NCBI GenBank assembly: GCA_018240105.1
Contig: JAFEGE010000087.1
Span: 1-49,892, forward strand
Direction of reading: 5' to 3'
Source: Verrucomicrobiota bacterium
Lineage (GTDB): Bacteria > Chlamydiota > Chlamydiia > Chlamydiales > 2-12-FULL-49-11
Length of the DNA stretch: 49,892 nt
The translations under genes and the position numbers were made by a program. The notes under the pieces were generated by a model. The model saw nothing but the letters and a program-made list of their open reading frames with translations. It ran no database searches and was not told the DNA's origin. Below, one piece after another: positions 31,165 through 40,466 of this stretch (the first letter of the stretch is position 1; every line of letters starts with the position of its first letter).

Positions 31165-33620
31165 GCTTTAACCACAAAATTTAGAAGTTTATCAGGAACA
31201 AAAATCTCTTTTAAAATCCCCTCTTGTAAATACTTGTTAACCTGTATATCGCTCTTAGCGCAAAGTAAAACCTCTTCTTTAGAGGTGCCTTTAGGAAAAA
31301 CTGCTTTACCACGCAATTTACCATTTACTTGGAAAACAATCGTTACTTCTGTTTCAACTAAGTACTCTGGATTATAGGTCGGAAAAGTTGTCTCTGTAAT
31401 AGAGCCTTTGCCACCAAGAATCTCGTAACACTCTTCACCAAAATGTGGCGCAAAAGGGTAGATAAGTTTGATAAATGCTATAAGGCAGGATCTAGGATAG
31501 CTTGTAAGAGCTGTAAAGTGGTTTAAACACTCCATCATCTTAGCAATTGCCGTGTTAAAGCCTAAAACCTCTAAATCTTCGCCAACATCTTTAATAAGGC
31601 GGTGGATTAAAGAGAGAGCCTCTCTAGACTCTTCCTCTACAATTTTATCCGAAACAACCATTTCATAGACGCGATTTAGGAATCTCTTACAACCGCTGAC
31701 AGCATCGGTTTTCCAAAGCTTTTCTTTGTCGAATGGGGTTAGAAAAAGCTCATACAAGCGAAGCGCATCGGCGCCATACTCTTCGATCATCTCATCGGGA
31801 GAGACGCCGTTAAGTTTGGACTTAGACATCTTCTCTACAAGAGGGGTAACTTCTTTGTCCCCTATATCTTTTTCTGCAACGTAGCCACCACCTTTAAGTT
31901 TGTAGGCAACCGCTGTAACAAGCCCTTGGTTGCGCAGGGTCTGGAAAGGCTCTTTTGTAGAGACCTCTCCGATGTCATACAAAACTTTATGCCAAAAGCG
32001 TGCATAGAGAAGATGTAAGACAGCGTGCTCAACGCCGCCTATATAAAGATCAACTGGCATCCAGTACGCCTCTTTTTCTTTATCCCAAGCTCTCTTTTCA
32101 TTGTGAGGATCACAAAAACGTAGGTAATACCAGCAAGAGCCAGCCCACTGCGGCATAGTATTTGTCTCTCGAAAGGCTTTCTTACCAGTTTTTACATCGG
32201 TAATCTCTACCCATGAGGTAACTTTAGTTAAAGGGCTTGCCCCCTCTGGAGAGGGCTTATAATCTTCGAGCGTTGGCAAAGTGAGAGGAAGTTCATCTAA
32301 ACTTAAAAGCCTTTTACTACCATCGGAGAAGTGTAAGATAGGAAACGGCTCCCCCCAATAGCGCTGGCGTGAAAAAAGCCAATCGCGAAGCTTGTAGTGG
32401 ATAGAGCGCTCCCCTAACCCCTTCTCTTCAAAGAAGTCTCGTACAGTATGTTTTGCCTCTTTTTCAGTAAGGCCATGTAAGGATAGCCCCTCTTTTTCTG
32501 AATTTATGTAAGAGCCATTTTCATCAATAACTTCACGTATGGGGCAATCTGTAAGTACGACAAACTCTTTATCTCTTGCATCATGAGCTGGCACTGCCAT
32601 AACAGCGCCGGTTGCGTAAGTTAAAAGAACATAATCTGCAATCCAAATAGGGATCTTCTCACCCGTTAAAGGATGTATAGCGTAACTTCCTGTAAAGACC
32701 CCAGTTTTTTCTCTTGTTGTATCGCCCCTTTCAGCTTCACTTTTGTAAGAGACTTCCTTTTGGTATTGCAAGACTGCTTCTCTTTGCGAAGGTGTTGTAA
32801 TCTCTAACACAAGAGGGTGCTCTGGCGCTAAGACAAGATAGGTAACGCCAAAAATCGTATCGGGTCTTGTCGTAAAGCAGATAATAGACTCTTTTCTACC
32901 CTCTACAGGAAAGTAGATGTTTAATCCTTCACTCTTACCGATCCAATTACGCTGCAGTTTTTTTAAGTGCTCTGGCCAGTCTAGTGTCTCTAAGTCTTCG
33001 AGAAGACGATCGGCATAAGCCGTGATTTTTAAGATCCATTGTTTGAGAGGGCGACGCTCTACGGGGTAGCCGCCTTCAATCGATTTACCATCATTTACCT
33101 CTTCATTAGCAAGTACTGTGCCAAGTGTGGGACAAAAATTAACAAGCGCTTCGGCTTCGTAAGCAAGGCCTCTCTCATAAAGCTTTGTGAAAATCCACTG
33201 TGTCCATTTGTAGTAATCAGGATCGCTTGTAGCAAATTCGCGAGACCAATCGTAGCTTAATCCTAGAGCTTTTAACTGCCTTCTATAGGTGTCTACGTTT
33301 TTTTCAGTGGTGATACGTGGGTGAGTTCCTGTTCGAATGGCATACTGCTCAGCTTGGAGGCCAAAACTATCCCATCCCATAGGGTGAAGAACATTATAGC
33401 CCTTTTGGCGTTTATAGCGTGCCATCACATCCGATCCGGTATAGCCAACCACATGCCCTACATGAAGACCAGAGCCAGAGGGGTAGGGAAACATGTCTAA
33501 AATATAATATTTAGGCTTGCTCCTATCTACTTCAACTTTATAGGTGTCGTTTTCTTCCCAATAAGCTTGCCATTTTTTTTCTATCATCTCAGGGTGGTAT
33601 TTTTTCGGAGGCGTCATCAT
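31161..33620 (-). CDS. leuS: Leucyl-tRNA synthetase
   Basis: This 819-residue class I synthetase charges tRNA-Leu. It has the HIGH-type motif in PYPSGSGLHVGHVVGY, an editing (CP1) domain with TTRPDTIFG and a late GAVMAVPAHDARD, and KMSKS in VEKMSKSKLNG. Length is standard for bacteria. Two ATGs are adjacent at the start; AAGG sits shortly before. It overlaps waaA by 4 bases in the same direction, so the two are co-expressed. Confidence 0.97.
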   Translation of the reverse strand: MMTPPKKYHPEMIEKKWQAYWEENDTYKVEVDRSKPKYYILDMFPYPSGSGLHVGHVVGYTGSDVMARYKRQKGYNVLHPMGWDSFGLQAEQYAIRTGTHPRITTEKNVDTYRRQLKALGLSYDWSREFATSDPDYYKWTQWIFTKLYERGLAYEAEALVNFCPTLGTVLANEEVNDGKSIEGGYPVERRPLKQWILKITAYADRLLEDLETLDWPEHLKKLQRNWIGKSEGLNIYFPVEGRKESIICFTTRPDTIFGVTYLVLAPEHPLVLEITTPSQREAVLQYQKEVSYKSEAERGDTTREKTGVFTGSYAIHPLTGEKIPIWIADYVLLTYATGAVMAVPAHDARDKEFVVLTDCPIREVIDENGSYINSEKEGLSLHGLTEKEAKHTVRDFFEEKGLGERSIHYKLRDWLFSRQRYWGEPFPILHFSDGSKRLLSLDELPLTLPTLEDYKPSPEGASPLTKVTSWVEITDVKTGKKAFRETNTMPQWAGSCWYYLRFCDPHNEKRAWDKEKEAYWMPVDLYIGGVEHAVLHLLYARFWHKVLYDIGEVSTKEPFQTLRNQGLVTAVAYKLKGGGYVAEKDIGDKEVTPLVEKMSKSKLNGVSPDEMIEEYGADALRLYELFLTPFDKEKLWKTDAVSGCKRFLNRVYEMVVSDKIVEEESREALSLIHRLIKDVGEDLEVLGFNTAIAKMMECLNHFTALTSYPRSCLIAFIKLIYPFAPHFGEECYEILGGKGSITETTFPTYNPEYLVETEVTIVFQVNGKLRGKAVFPKGTSKEEVLLCAKSDIQVNKYLQEGILKEIFVPDKLLNFVVKA

Positions 33621-33712
33621 ATAACCTTAGTTTTAATCGATTCAGGATAGTATAAATTGAGGCGGTTATTGCTTGTAGCAAAAAGTGTTGTAGGGTATCT
33701 TAAATCTCACTT

Positions 33713-35125
33713 ATGCAAGATACACTCACAATTTCTAAAAAAATGAAGGTCCAATTATCCGATTATGATTATCTATCGGATATGAAACGCCGTCTTTTAC
33801 TTCTTGCCCTTTCAGAAAGAGAGATGGAGATTCTTGGAGAGATCCTCTTTAGCCCCCTATCTTTTACCCTTGAATACCTCTCTAAAAACCTCGAAACATC
33901 TCCGCATGAGCTAGTTAAGGTCCTTGAAAAGCTCTCCCCCTTAGGTATTTTTACCTTCCAAGGCGAGACTATTCAAGTCGACAAAGAGAGAAGAAAATAT
34001 TTTGAAGTGCAGCTGGCGCGTTTTGAAGAAGATTTTCGTCCAGACATGGAGTTTTTACAAAGTATTTTACGAAGCCTTCCGATCCATATTCTTCCTACCT
34101 GGTATCACATCCCGAGAAGTTCAAATAATATCTTTACATCTCTTGTGGAAAAATATCTTTTAACGCCACAGATCTATCAAAGACACTTGTTTGATACCCT
34201 ATCTGAATCCTCTATTTTTACCGATATCGGCAAGGAGATTATTCAAAAAGGGCGCGTTGAAGCCGACGAACTTTTACATAAGTATAATCTTACATTAGAA
34301 GCCCTAGAAGAGATTGCTATCTCTCTTGAATACCAATTGATCGCCTACGTCAGCTTTGAAAAAGAGGGCTCTTATTGGAAACGGATCTTTACCCCTTTAA
34401 AAGAGTGGCAAGATTATAAAAACAGCCTTAAAGAGATGCCCTCTATTACAGAAGAGGCTTGTAAGGATCTTAAATCCCTGCGGACCAAAGAGTTTGCCTT
34501 TATTGAAGATATGGGCGCGATCATACGATTTGCTGAAAAAGAGACTCTGTCCCTTGCTTATAACGCTGAAACCTCTTCCTGGGACGCAACCCCCTCTTCT
34601 TTAGAAAAAGCTGCTCTTCTTCTAGGGACTGACGATCAAGCGTACATACAGAGGCTTTTTAAAAAGATCCAGATATTGGGTCTTGCTGTAGCAAAGGATA
34701 AAATCTTAGAGCCAAGTTCATACGCCTTTGACTGGTTAACTATAGAGATTTTAAAGCGCTCTCATATCACGTTTAAGCATCCTCATAATCTTCTAACAAT
34801 TCAAAGAGTCTCTCCCCTCGCTACACAACGCGCGATTGTGGAAATTGAAAAGAGCCTCTCTTTGATTCCACAAAATGCATGGGTCTACTTTGACGACTTT
34901 CTTTCGCATACAAAACTTGTGTTAAAAGATGAGAAGAAGATTACTCTGCGTAAAAATGGGCGTTTTTGGCAGTACACTTTGCCTGCTTATGATGCCGAAG
35001 AAAAAGCATTTATTCGCACTGCTGTTTTAGATTGGCTTTTTGAGTCTGGCATTGTAAAAGTTGCAACTCTACATGGCAAATCTTGCTTTTCTCTAACAAA
35101 GCTCGGCGCCTCTCTCTCGTTTTAA
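33713..35125 (+). CDS. Unrecognised protein with winged-helix-like segments
   Basis: This 470-residue, largely helical protein has no signal peptide or membrane helix. Segments such as LTLEALEEIAISLEYQLIAYVSFEKEG-type helix-helix-strand runs and a final LDWLFESGIVKVATLHGKSCFSLTKLG look like winged-helix domains, similar in style to regions beside XPB-type helicases. No catalytic motif is seen and no family could be named. It starts at 33713 in the short gap after leuS (opposite strand) and stands before aconitase with 81 bases between. Confidence 0.7.
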   Translation: MQDTLTISKKMKVQLSDYDYLSDMKRRLLLLALSEREMEILGEILFSPLSFTLEYLSKNLETSPHELVKVLEKLSPLGIFTFQGETIQVDKERRKYFEVQLARFEEDFRPDMEFLQSILRSLPIHILPTWYHIPRSSNNIFTSLVEKYLLTPQIYQRHLFDTLSESSIFTDIGKEIIQKGRVEADELLHKYNLTLEALEEIAISLEYQLIAYVSFEKEGSYWKRIFTPLKEWQDYKNSLKEMPSITEEACKDLKSLRTKEFAFIEDMGAIIRFAEKETLSLAYNAETSSWDATPSSLEKAALLLGTDDQAYIQRLFKKIQILGLAVAKDKILEPSSYAFDWLTIEILKRSHITFKHPHNLLTIQRVSPLATQRAIVEIEKSLSLIPQNAWVYFDDFLSHTKLVLKDEKKITLRKNGRFWQYTLPAYDAEEKAFIRTAVLDWLFESGIVKVATLHGKSCFSLTKLGASLSF

Positions 35126-35156
35126 ATATCTTATATTAAAACAGCTATAAATATAG

Positions 35157-35183
35157 TTGCTCGATCTCTCTTTTTCTTATACT
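35157..35183 (+). promoter_or_regulatory. Candidate promoter of aconitase
   Basis: TTGCTC (35157-35162) and TATACT (35178-35183) with a 15-base pyrimidine-rich spacer lie 24 bases before the aconitase start. The spacer is shorter than ideal. Confidence 0.35.
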
Positions 35184-35206
35184 GTGAGAAAAAAAGGTGT
35201 AGGTGT

Positions 35207-37156
35207 ATGGCAAAGAATGTAGCGCAAAAGTTAATCGAGAGTCATCTTGTTTTTGGAAAGATGCATCCGGGTGAAGAGATTGGCCTTCATATCGATCAAA
35301 CTCTTACGCAAGATGCCACCGGCACGATGGTCATGTTAGAGCTCGAGGCCATGAAACTTCGCAAAGCCAAGACCGAAGTCTCTGTCCAATATGTCGACCA
35401 CAATCAAATACAAGAAGACTCTAAAAATCCAGATGATCACCTTTTCCTGCAAAGTGCTGCAAAGCGCTTTGGCCTCTGGTTTAGTAAAGCTGGAAACGGC
35501 ATTAGCCACCAAGTCCACTGCGAGCGCTTTGCTATACCTGGAAAAACACTCCTTGGCTCAGATAGCCATACCCCTGCAAGCGGCTCTTTAGGTCTTCTCG
35601 CTATCGGTACAGGTGGCTTAGAAGTAGCTCTTGCGATTTGCGGAGAGCCCTTTTTGATTAGCATGCCAAAGATCTTAGGGGTAAAGTTAACTGGAAAGCT
35701 ACCGCCATGGGTGAGTGCAAAAGATGTTATCTTAGAGATGCTTAGACGATATAATGTCTTTGGTGGTGTCGGTAAAATTATCGAGTATTACGGCCCAGGC
35801 TTACAAAATCTTACAGCTATGGATAGACACGTGATTGCAAATATGGGGGCAGAGCTTGGCGCGACAACTACCGTATTCCCATCGGATGCTGAGACGAAGT
35901 TTTTCTTAAAACAGATGGGCCGTGAAAAGGATTATAAAGAAATTGTCGCTGACCCAGGTGCTACCTATGATGAGCATGGCGAAATTGATCTTAGTAAATT
36001 AGAGCCTCTTATTGCCCTTCCATCAAGCCCTGGCAACATAAAGACCGTTCGAGAAGTGGCCGGCTCTCCTATTTACCAATCCTATATTGGCTCTTCCGCA
36101 AATCCATGCCCGCGAGATTTTGCAATGACAGCCCTTATGTTCAAAGGCAGAAAGGTAGCAGAAAATGTCTCTTTAGATGTAAATCCCTCTTCAAGACAAG
36201 TGCTAACCTTTCTGATCGAAAATGACCACCTTCTCTCCCTTACACAAGCAGGTGCAAGAATCCACCAGGCGGGTTGTAACGGCTGTATAGGGATGGGGCA
36301 AGCTCCCGCTACAAAACAGATTAGTTTACGAACAGTTCCTAGAAACTTTCCTGGTAGATCCGGTACTAAAGAAGACCGTGTCTATCTTTGTAGCCCAGAG
36401 ACCGCTGCTGCTTCTGCTTTAACAGGTGTTATCACAGATCCTAGAGATTTAGAAAAGCTCTACCATATGAAATACCCCCATTTCCAAGAGCCAAAGACGA
36501 TGACTCTTGTGAGCGACCTTATCCCCCCATCACCCCATGAAGAGAGAAATGCTTTAATCAAAGGACCAAATATTGCAGCTTTACCTGAGTTTGGTGAGTT
36601 GAAAGACTCCTTTTCTGTACCGGTTCTCTTAAAGATGGGCGATAATATCTCTACCGATGAAATTTCACCGGCCGGTGCAAAGGTGCTTCCTTTCCGAAGC
36701 AATATCCCTGAGATCAGTAAATTTACTTTCCGTCCTGTAGATGAGACCTTTTACCATCGCGCTATGAAAATTCGTGATACTGGCTCTATTGTTGTGGGGG
36801 GTAAAAACTATGGCCAAGGCTCTAGTAGAGAGCACGCAGCTATCTCTCCTCGCTATCTTGGCGTACAAGCGGTATTTGCTCTTAGCTTTGCTCGTATCCA
36901 TCGTAAAAACTTGATCAACTTCGGCGTGTTACCGCTTATTTTCGAAAATCCTAAAGATTATGAGAGCATTAGCCAAGACGATATCATAGAACTCCAAGGT
37001 ATTCGACATGCTCTACAAATAAAAGAGCCTCTAAAAGCACGCAATAAGACAAAGAATGAGATTTACATGCTTACACACAACTTTTCTCCATCCGAACTAC
37101 AATCACTTTTGGCTGGTAGCCTTATCTCTCTTATGCACAAAAAGCTGCACCTATAA
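35207..37156 (+). CDS. Aconitate hydratase (short, Aquifex-type)
   Basis: This 649-residue aconitase interconverts citrate and isocitrate in the TCA cycle using a 4Fe-4S cluster. Motifs include GSDSHTPASG (118 on), the cluster pair GCNGC (C357, C360) and the C-terminal swivel domain with GSSREHAAISPRYLG. The usual first cluster cysteine in GSCTN is replaced: the matching stretch reads GSSANPC (295-301), with serine at the Cys position and a Cys four residues on. This variant may be typical of its short subfamily. Length separates it from 890-residue AcnA. Chlamydia lacks aconitase, so its presence marks a fuller TCA cycle. Confidence 0.88.
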   Translation: MAKNVAQKLIESHLVFGKMHPGEEIGLHIDQTLTQDATGTMVMLELEAMKLRKAKTEVSVQYVDHNQIQEDSKNPDDHLFLQSAAKRFGLWFSKAGNGISHQVHCERFAIPGKTLLGSDSHTPASGSLGLLAIGTGGLEVALAICGEPFLISMPKILGVKLTGKLPPWVSAKDVILEMLRRYNVFGGVGKIIEYYGPGLQNLTAMDRHVIANMGAELGATTTVFPSDAETKFFLKQMGREKDYKEIVADPGATYDEHGEIDLSKLEPLIALPSSPGNIKTVREVAGSPIYQSYIGSSANPCPRDFAMTALMFKGRKVAENVSLDVNPSSRQVLTFLIENDHLLSLTQAGARIHQAGCNGCIGMGQAPATKQISLRTVPRNFPGRSGTKEDRVYLCSPETAAASALTGVITDPRDLEKLYHMKYPHFQEPKTMTLVSDLIPPSPHEERNALIKGPNIAALPEFGELKDSFSVPVLLKMGDNISTDEISPAGAKVLPFRSNIPEISKFTFRPVDETFYHRAMKIRDTGSIVVGGKNYGQGSSREHAAISPRYLGVQAVFALSFARIHRKNLINFGVLPLIFENPKDYESISQDDIIELQGIRHALQIKEPLKARNKTKNEIYMLTHNFSPSELQSLLAGSLISLMHKKLHL

Positions 37157-37723
37157 ATCTAAAGGGGCAGCTCTTTTACGCCAGTAGTAGGGGCCGTAGT
37201 CATAGGTAAGCTGCTCTCCCGGTAAAATAAGGCGATTGGCAAAGAAAATAATGTGCGAGAGGCCATCTAACACAATCCAGGTAGATGTTAAGTTTGGCTC
37301 ATCACTGTGGTTGATAAAGCGAGTAAAGTTGCCTTGCTCGGAGGCGTCAATAACCCACTTAGTATCTTTAGGGCCGATAGAGTAGCCAAAGACATAATCA
37401 TTCGATTTATCGATACGGCGATTGCGTTTTCGTATCAGCCCTGTGTATTCACCAAGAAAGGTTAAGAAGGGGATCTTTTTTATCGCAAAGACCCCATAAC
37501 CAATGAGAGGATGAACCTCTTTGATCTCAAAAGGGATCTCTACTTCTCTCTCTATCTCTCTTTGAAAAAGAGAGGTGTGCCAGCGATTTTCTGTTTGATA
37601 GTCTTTTCGTTTTAAAGTCTTTTCACACTTATCTTTTACCTGTTTTTCAATCGCAACATCTTGAAACGCTAACTTAGAAAGATAGCGCAGTCCAAAACGG
37701 TTTTCAAATTCGATCGTTTTCAT
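37151..37723 (-). CDS. SET-domain protein methyltransferase (NUE-like)
   Basis: This 190-residue protein is an N-terminal helix region plus a SET domain. It has GYGVFA (75-80) for AdoMet, GEYTG (91-95), the NHS motif RFINHS (135-140) and the catalytic YDYG (174-177). The common cysteine after NHS is aspartate, and there is no post-SET zinc site. Chlamydia trachomatis NUE is a SET effector that enters the host nucleus and methylates histones; a comparable role is inferred. The start overlaps the aroE stop (ATGA), and the 3' end overlaps aconitase by 6 bases. Confidence 0.88.
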   Translation of the reverse strand: MKTIEFENRFGLRYLSKLAFQDVAIEKQVKDKCEKTLKRKDYQTENRWHTSLFQREIEREVEIPFEIKEVHPLIGYGVFAIKKIPFLTFLGEYTGLIRKRNRRIDKSNDYVFGYSIGPKDTKWVIDASEQGNFTRFINHSDEPNLTSTWIVLDGLSHIIFFANRLILPGEQLTYDYGPYYWRKRAAPLDL

Positions 37724-38505
37724 AAGGAGGCCATCCGTATAGTTTCTAAAACCCTTTCTTTGGAAAGAGAGAGCCCTTCGACTAATCTAAACTGTAGGTA
37801 GGATAGATGGGCAAACATCTCTCTGCCAAAGATAGGCACGATTCCTCGCTCTTTAGCAGCTCTAATAAGAGCTGTTTCATGAGGGTTATAGACAGTATCG
37901 AGAAGATAGGAGCAGCCAATAGGAATAGGTAGGGCTGCCTCTATTGTCATACCAACCGGTGTTGCATTGATACATATATCATAGAAAGTTTTGTCATCGT
38001 AAAGCTCAATGGCAAAGCGTTTACTTAAAGCGATTGCCTTTAGAGCTGTTCGGTTAGCTACGAAAACTTTAGCGCCTCGCTTTTTTGCTTCAAAAATAAT
38101 GGCTCTGGCCGTGCCTCCAGCCCCATGTATGATGATTTTTTTGTCCTTTACCAAGACCTTTTCTTCAATAGCGTTTAGAGCCCCTTCGCCATCCGTATTA
38201 AACCCTACCCATCCACCCTCTTTTACAAGAATAGTATTTACAGCCCCAATTTCCAAAGCTTCGGGGTCTACGGCATCTAGATAAGGAAGTATTTTTTCCT
38301 TGAAAGGCATGGTAACTGCGAGCCAATCGATCTCTTCTTTTTTTAATAAAGCTATCTCTTCTGAAAAATTTTCTATAGAAATAAGCTGTTTTTCGTAAAA
38401 ACCAATAGGATTAAGTATTTGGTTATGAGTTACATAAGATATGCTTTTAGAGACTGGGTTACCAATCAGTAATCCTCGAAACTGTTTGCTTTTTTGCAAA
38501 AACAT
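37720..38505 (-). CDS. aroE: Shikimate dehydrogenase
   Basis: This 261-residue enzyme reduces 3-dehydroshikimate with NADPH. It has the substrate pocket SKSIS, AVTMPFKEK with catalytic lysine, GAVNTI, FNTDGEGA, the cofactor loop GAGGTARA and NRT (NADPH-binding). It is a stand-alone AroE, whereas Chlamydia has an AroDE fusion. The downstream SET gene is translationally coupled to it (ATGA), an unexpected pairing. The start ATG is in a region shared with the divergent hydrolase promoter 17 bases away, so the two promoters must overlap. Confidence 0.93.
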   Translation of the reverse strand: MFLQKSKQFRGLLIGNPVSKSISYVTHNQILNPIGFYEKQLISIENFSEEIALLKKEEIDWLAVTMPFKEKILPYLDAVDPEALEIGAVNTILVKEGGWVGFNTDGEGALNAIEEKVLVKDKKIIIHGAGGTARAIIFEAKKRGAKVFVANRTALKAIALSKRFAIELYDDKTFYDICINATPVGMTIEAALPIPIGCSYLLDTVYNPHETALIRAAKERGIVPIFGREMFAHLSYLQFRLVEGLSLSKERVLETIRMASL

Positions 38506-38531
38506 AGATATGATGTATCATCTTGAAAATT

Positions 38532-39380
38532 ATGATAGAAGACAACAGCAAAAAGTGGGCCCATAAAAAGATGAGAAAAGGCATTAGCCTTTTTCTTGCA
38601 GCTATTTTTGTTGCTATAACCGCAGTTACTACAAAAAACTACTATCTACAAGAGAAGATCATCTTTAGAGCAGAGACGCTTCCTAAAGAGTTTTCTTACG
38701 CTTGGGAGCTTCCGCACGAAGAGGTTTTTCTTAAAACAGAGAGCGGCGGCACAATCAATGGTCTTCATTTTAAAAAACCACGCGCTAAAGGTGTTGTCCT
38801 CTTCTTTCACGGTCGTGGTAAGAATTTAAGCTTCTGGGGAAAAAGAGCCGAGATGTTTTTAGACCAGGGCTATAGCTTCTTTGTCATCGACTACCGAGGT
38901 TTTGGCAAGAGCTCTCCAGGATTTAAAGAAAAGTGGCTCTTAGAAGATGGCCATACGGCTTATGACTATCTTAAAACGATCTATAAAGAGTCAGAAATCA
39001 CGGTTTATGGGCAGTCGCTTGGAACTTCTGTAGCAACCTATGTAGCCTCTGTTCACTCGCCAAAAAGACTTATTTTAGAAGCACCCTTTTATAGTATGTT
39101 TGCGGTAGCTTCCTACACCAAACCCTACCTTCCAGAGTGGATTTTACGTCTTATTTTAAAATACCCCCTTGAGACAAATCTCTGGATTAAGAATGTGAAC
39201 GCTCCTATCTACATCTTCCATGGCACAAAGGATCTTACCATCCCATTTAGCCATGCAGCAAGACTCTACGATGAAATTAAAGCTTCAAAGACCGTAGAAT
39301 TTATTCCTCTCCAAGATTGGGGGCATGATCATATCCCACAGCACCCTATATACGCCTCGCGCATAGCCCGCATTTTATGA
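38532..39380 (+). CDS. Membrane-anchored alpha/beta hydrolase (BEM46/ABHD13-like)
   Basis: This 282-residue serine hydrolase has one N-terminal membrane helix (LFLAAIFVAITAV), VVLFFHGRGKN, DYRGFGKSSP, nucleophile elbow GQSLGT, acid in HGTKDLTIP and histidine in WGHDH, so the catalytic triad is complete. BEM46-like enzymes are lipid or ester hydrolases of uncertain substrate. Start ATG 38532 is chosen; a TTG at 38523 and an ATG at 38571 are alternatives because no clear ribosome site exists. The mnmA start overlaps its stop (ATGA). Confidence 0.85.
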   Translation: MIEDNSKKWAHKKMRKGISLFLAAIFVAITAVTTKNYYLQEKIIFRAETLPKEFSYAWELPHEEVFLKTESGGTINGLHFKKPRAKGVVLFFHGRGKNLSFWGKRAEMFLDQGYSFFVIDYRGFGKSSPGFKEKWLLEDGHTAYDYLKTIYKESEITVYGQSLGTSVATYVASVHSPKRLILEAPFYSMFAVASYTKPYLPEWILRLILKYPLETNLWIKNVNAPIYIFHGTKDLTIPFSHAARLYDEIKASKTVEFIPLQDWGHDHIPQHPIYASRIARIL

Positions 39381-40414
39381 GAATTGCCGTAGCTTTATCT
39401 GGAGGGGTTGACTCTTCGGTTACTCTTTCCCTTTTAAAAAAACAAGGCCACACCGTCTGTGGTATCTTTATGAAAAACTGGGAAGATGACGAAGAGTGTC
39501 CGGCTATCAAAGACTATGAAGATGCCCTCATGGTTTGTAACACATTGGATGTTCCCCTATATTCTTTTAACTTTTCGAAAGATTATTGGGACAAAGTTTT
39601 TACAAAGTTTCTAGAGGGTTTAAAGCAAGGCTACACACCAAACCCCGATATTCTTTGTAATCGCGAAATCAAATTCGACACACTCCTAGCAAAGGCTTTA
39701 GAGCTTGGCTATGAGAAGCTCGCAACCGGCCACTATGCGCAAAATATAGACAGTTCTCTTGTAAAAGGGGTCGATCTCTCTAAAGATCAGAGTTACTTTC
39801 TATATACCTTAAAAAAAGAGGATTTAGAAAAGGTTCTCTTTCCTATTGGTGCCCTTCCTAAAACGGAGGTAAGAGCTATTGCAGAAAGAGAGGGACTTAT
39901 TACCCATAACAAGAAAGACAGTACAGGTATCTGTTTTGTAGGCAAAAGGCGGTTTAAAGATTTTATTGCAGGATACCTACCGAAACAAGAGGGTGTTTTT
40001 CAAACGCCAGAGGGAAAGGTTATCGGCAAGCACAGCGGCGCTTTCTTCTATACAATAGGGCAAAGAAAAGGGATGGGTATAGGTGGCCCTGGAGATGCAT
40101 GGTTTGTTGCTGGTAAGGATATAAATACAGGTGTTGTTACAGTTGTACAAGGCGAAGACCATCCCGTGCTATATAAAGATTTTTTAATAGCAAGCAGTCT
40201 TACCTTTGTAAACGAAGCCCCTAAAGAGTTTCCTTACACATGTCTTGCTAAAATCCGCTACAGACAAGAAGATCAAGAGTGCATAATCGAGAAAATCGAG
40301 GATGGAAAAGCCTTTGTTCGATTTAAAAATGCGCAAAGAGCTGTTACGCCTAGTCAATCTATCGTCTTTTATACGAAGGACATATGTATTGGCGGCGGGA
40401 TCATCCTATCTTAA
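39377..40414 (+). CDS. mnmA: tRNA-specific 2-thiouridylase
   Basis: This 345-residue enzyme puts sulfur on the wobble uridine of tRNAs for Lys, Glu and Gln. The PP-loop is SGGVDSS (8-14), the catalytic cysteines are C94 (DILCNREIKF) and C186 (STGICFVG), and TGHYA and KDQSYFLY are typical. The C-terminal beta domains are present. It is translationally coupled to the alpha/beta hydrolase before it. Confidence 0.96.
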   Translation: MRIAVALSGGVDSSVTLSLLKKQGHTVCGIFMKNWEDDEECPAIKDYEDALMVCNTLDVPLYSFNFSKDYWDKVFTKFLEGLKQGYTPNPDILCNREIKFDTLLAKALELGYEKLATGHYAQNIDSSLVKGVDLSKDQSYFLYTLKKEDLEKVLFPIGALPKTEVRAIAEREGLITHNKKDSTGICFVGKRRFKDFIAGYLPKQEGVFQTPEGKVIGKHSGAFFYTIGQRKGMGIGGPGDAWFVAGKDINTGVVTVVQGEDHPVLYKDFLIASSLTFVNEAPKEFPYTCLAKIRYRQEDQECIIEKIEDGKAFVRFKNAQRAVTPSQSIVFYTKDICIGGGIILS

Positions 40415-40466
40415 AGATTTTTTCAAAGATTGAAGCTTAAGCTTTTTTCGCTTATGCTTTTATGTA

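Noticed and set aside
35336-35664. Antisense frames inside aconitase
   Set aside because: They are shadows of a strongly conserved coding frame.
40434-40445. AAGCTTAAGCTT followed by T-run as a terminator of mnmA
   Set aside because: The palindrome has no loop and the stem is only six A/T-rich pairs; too weak to list.
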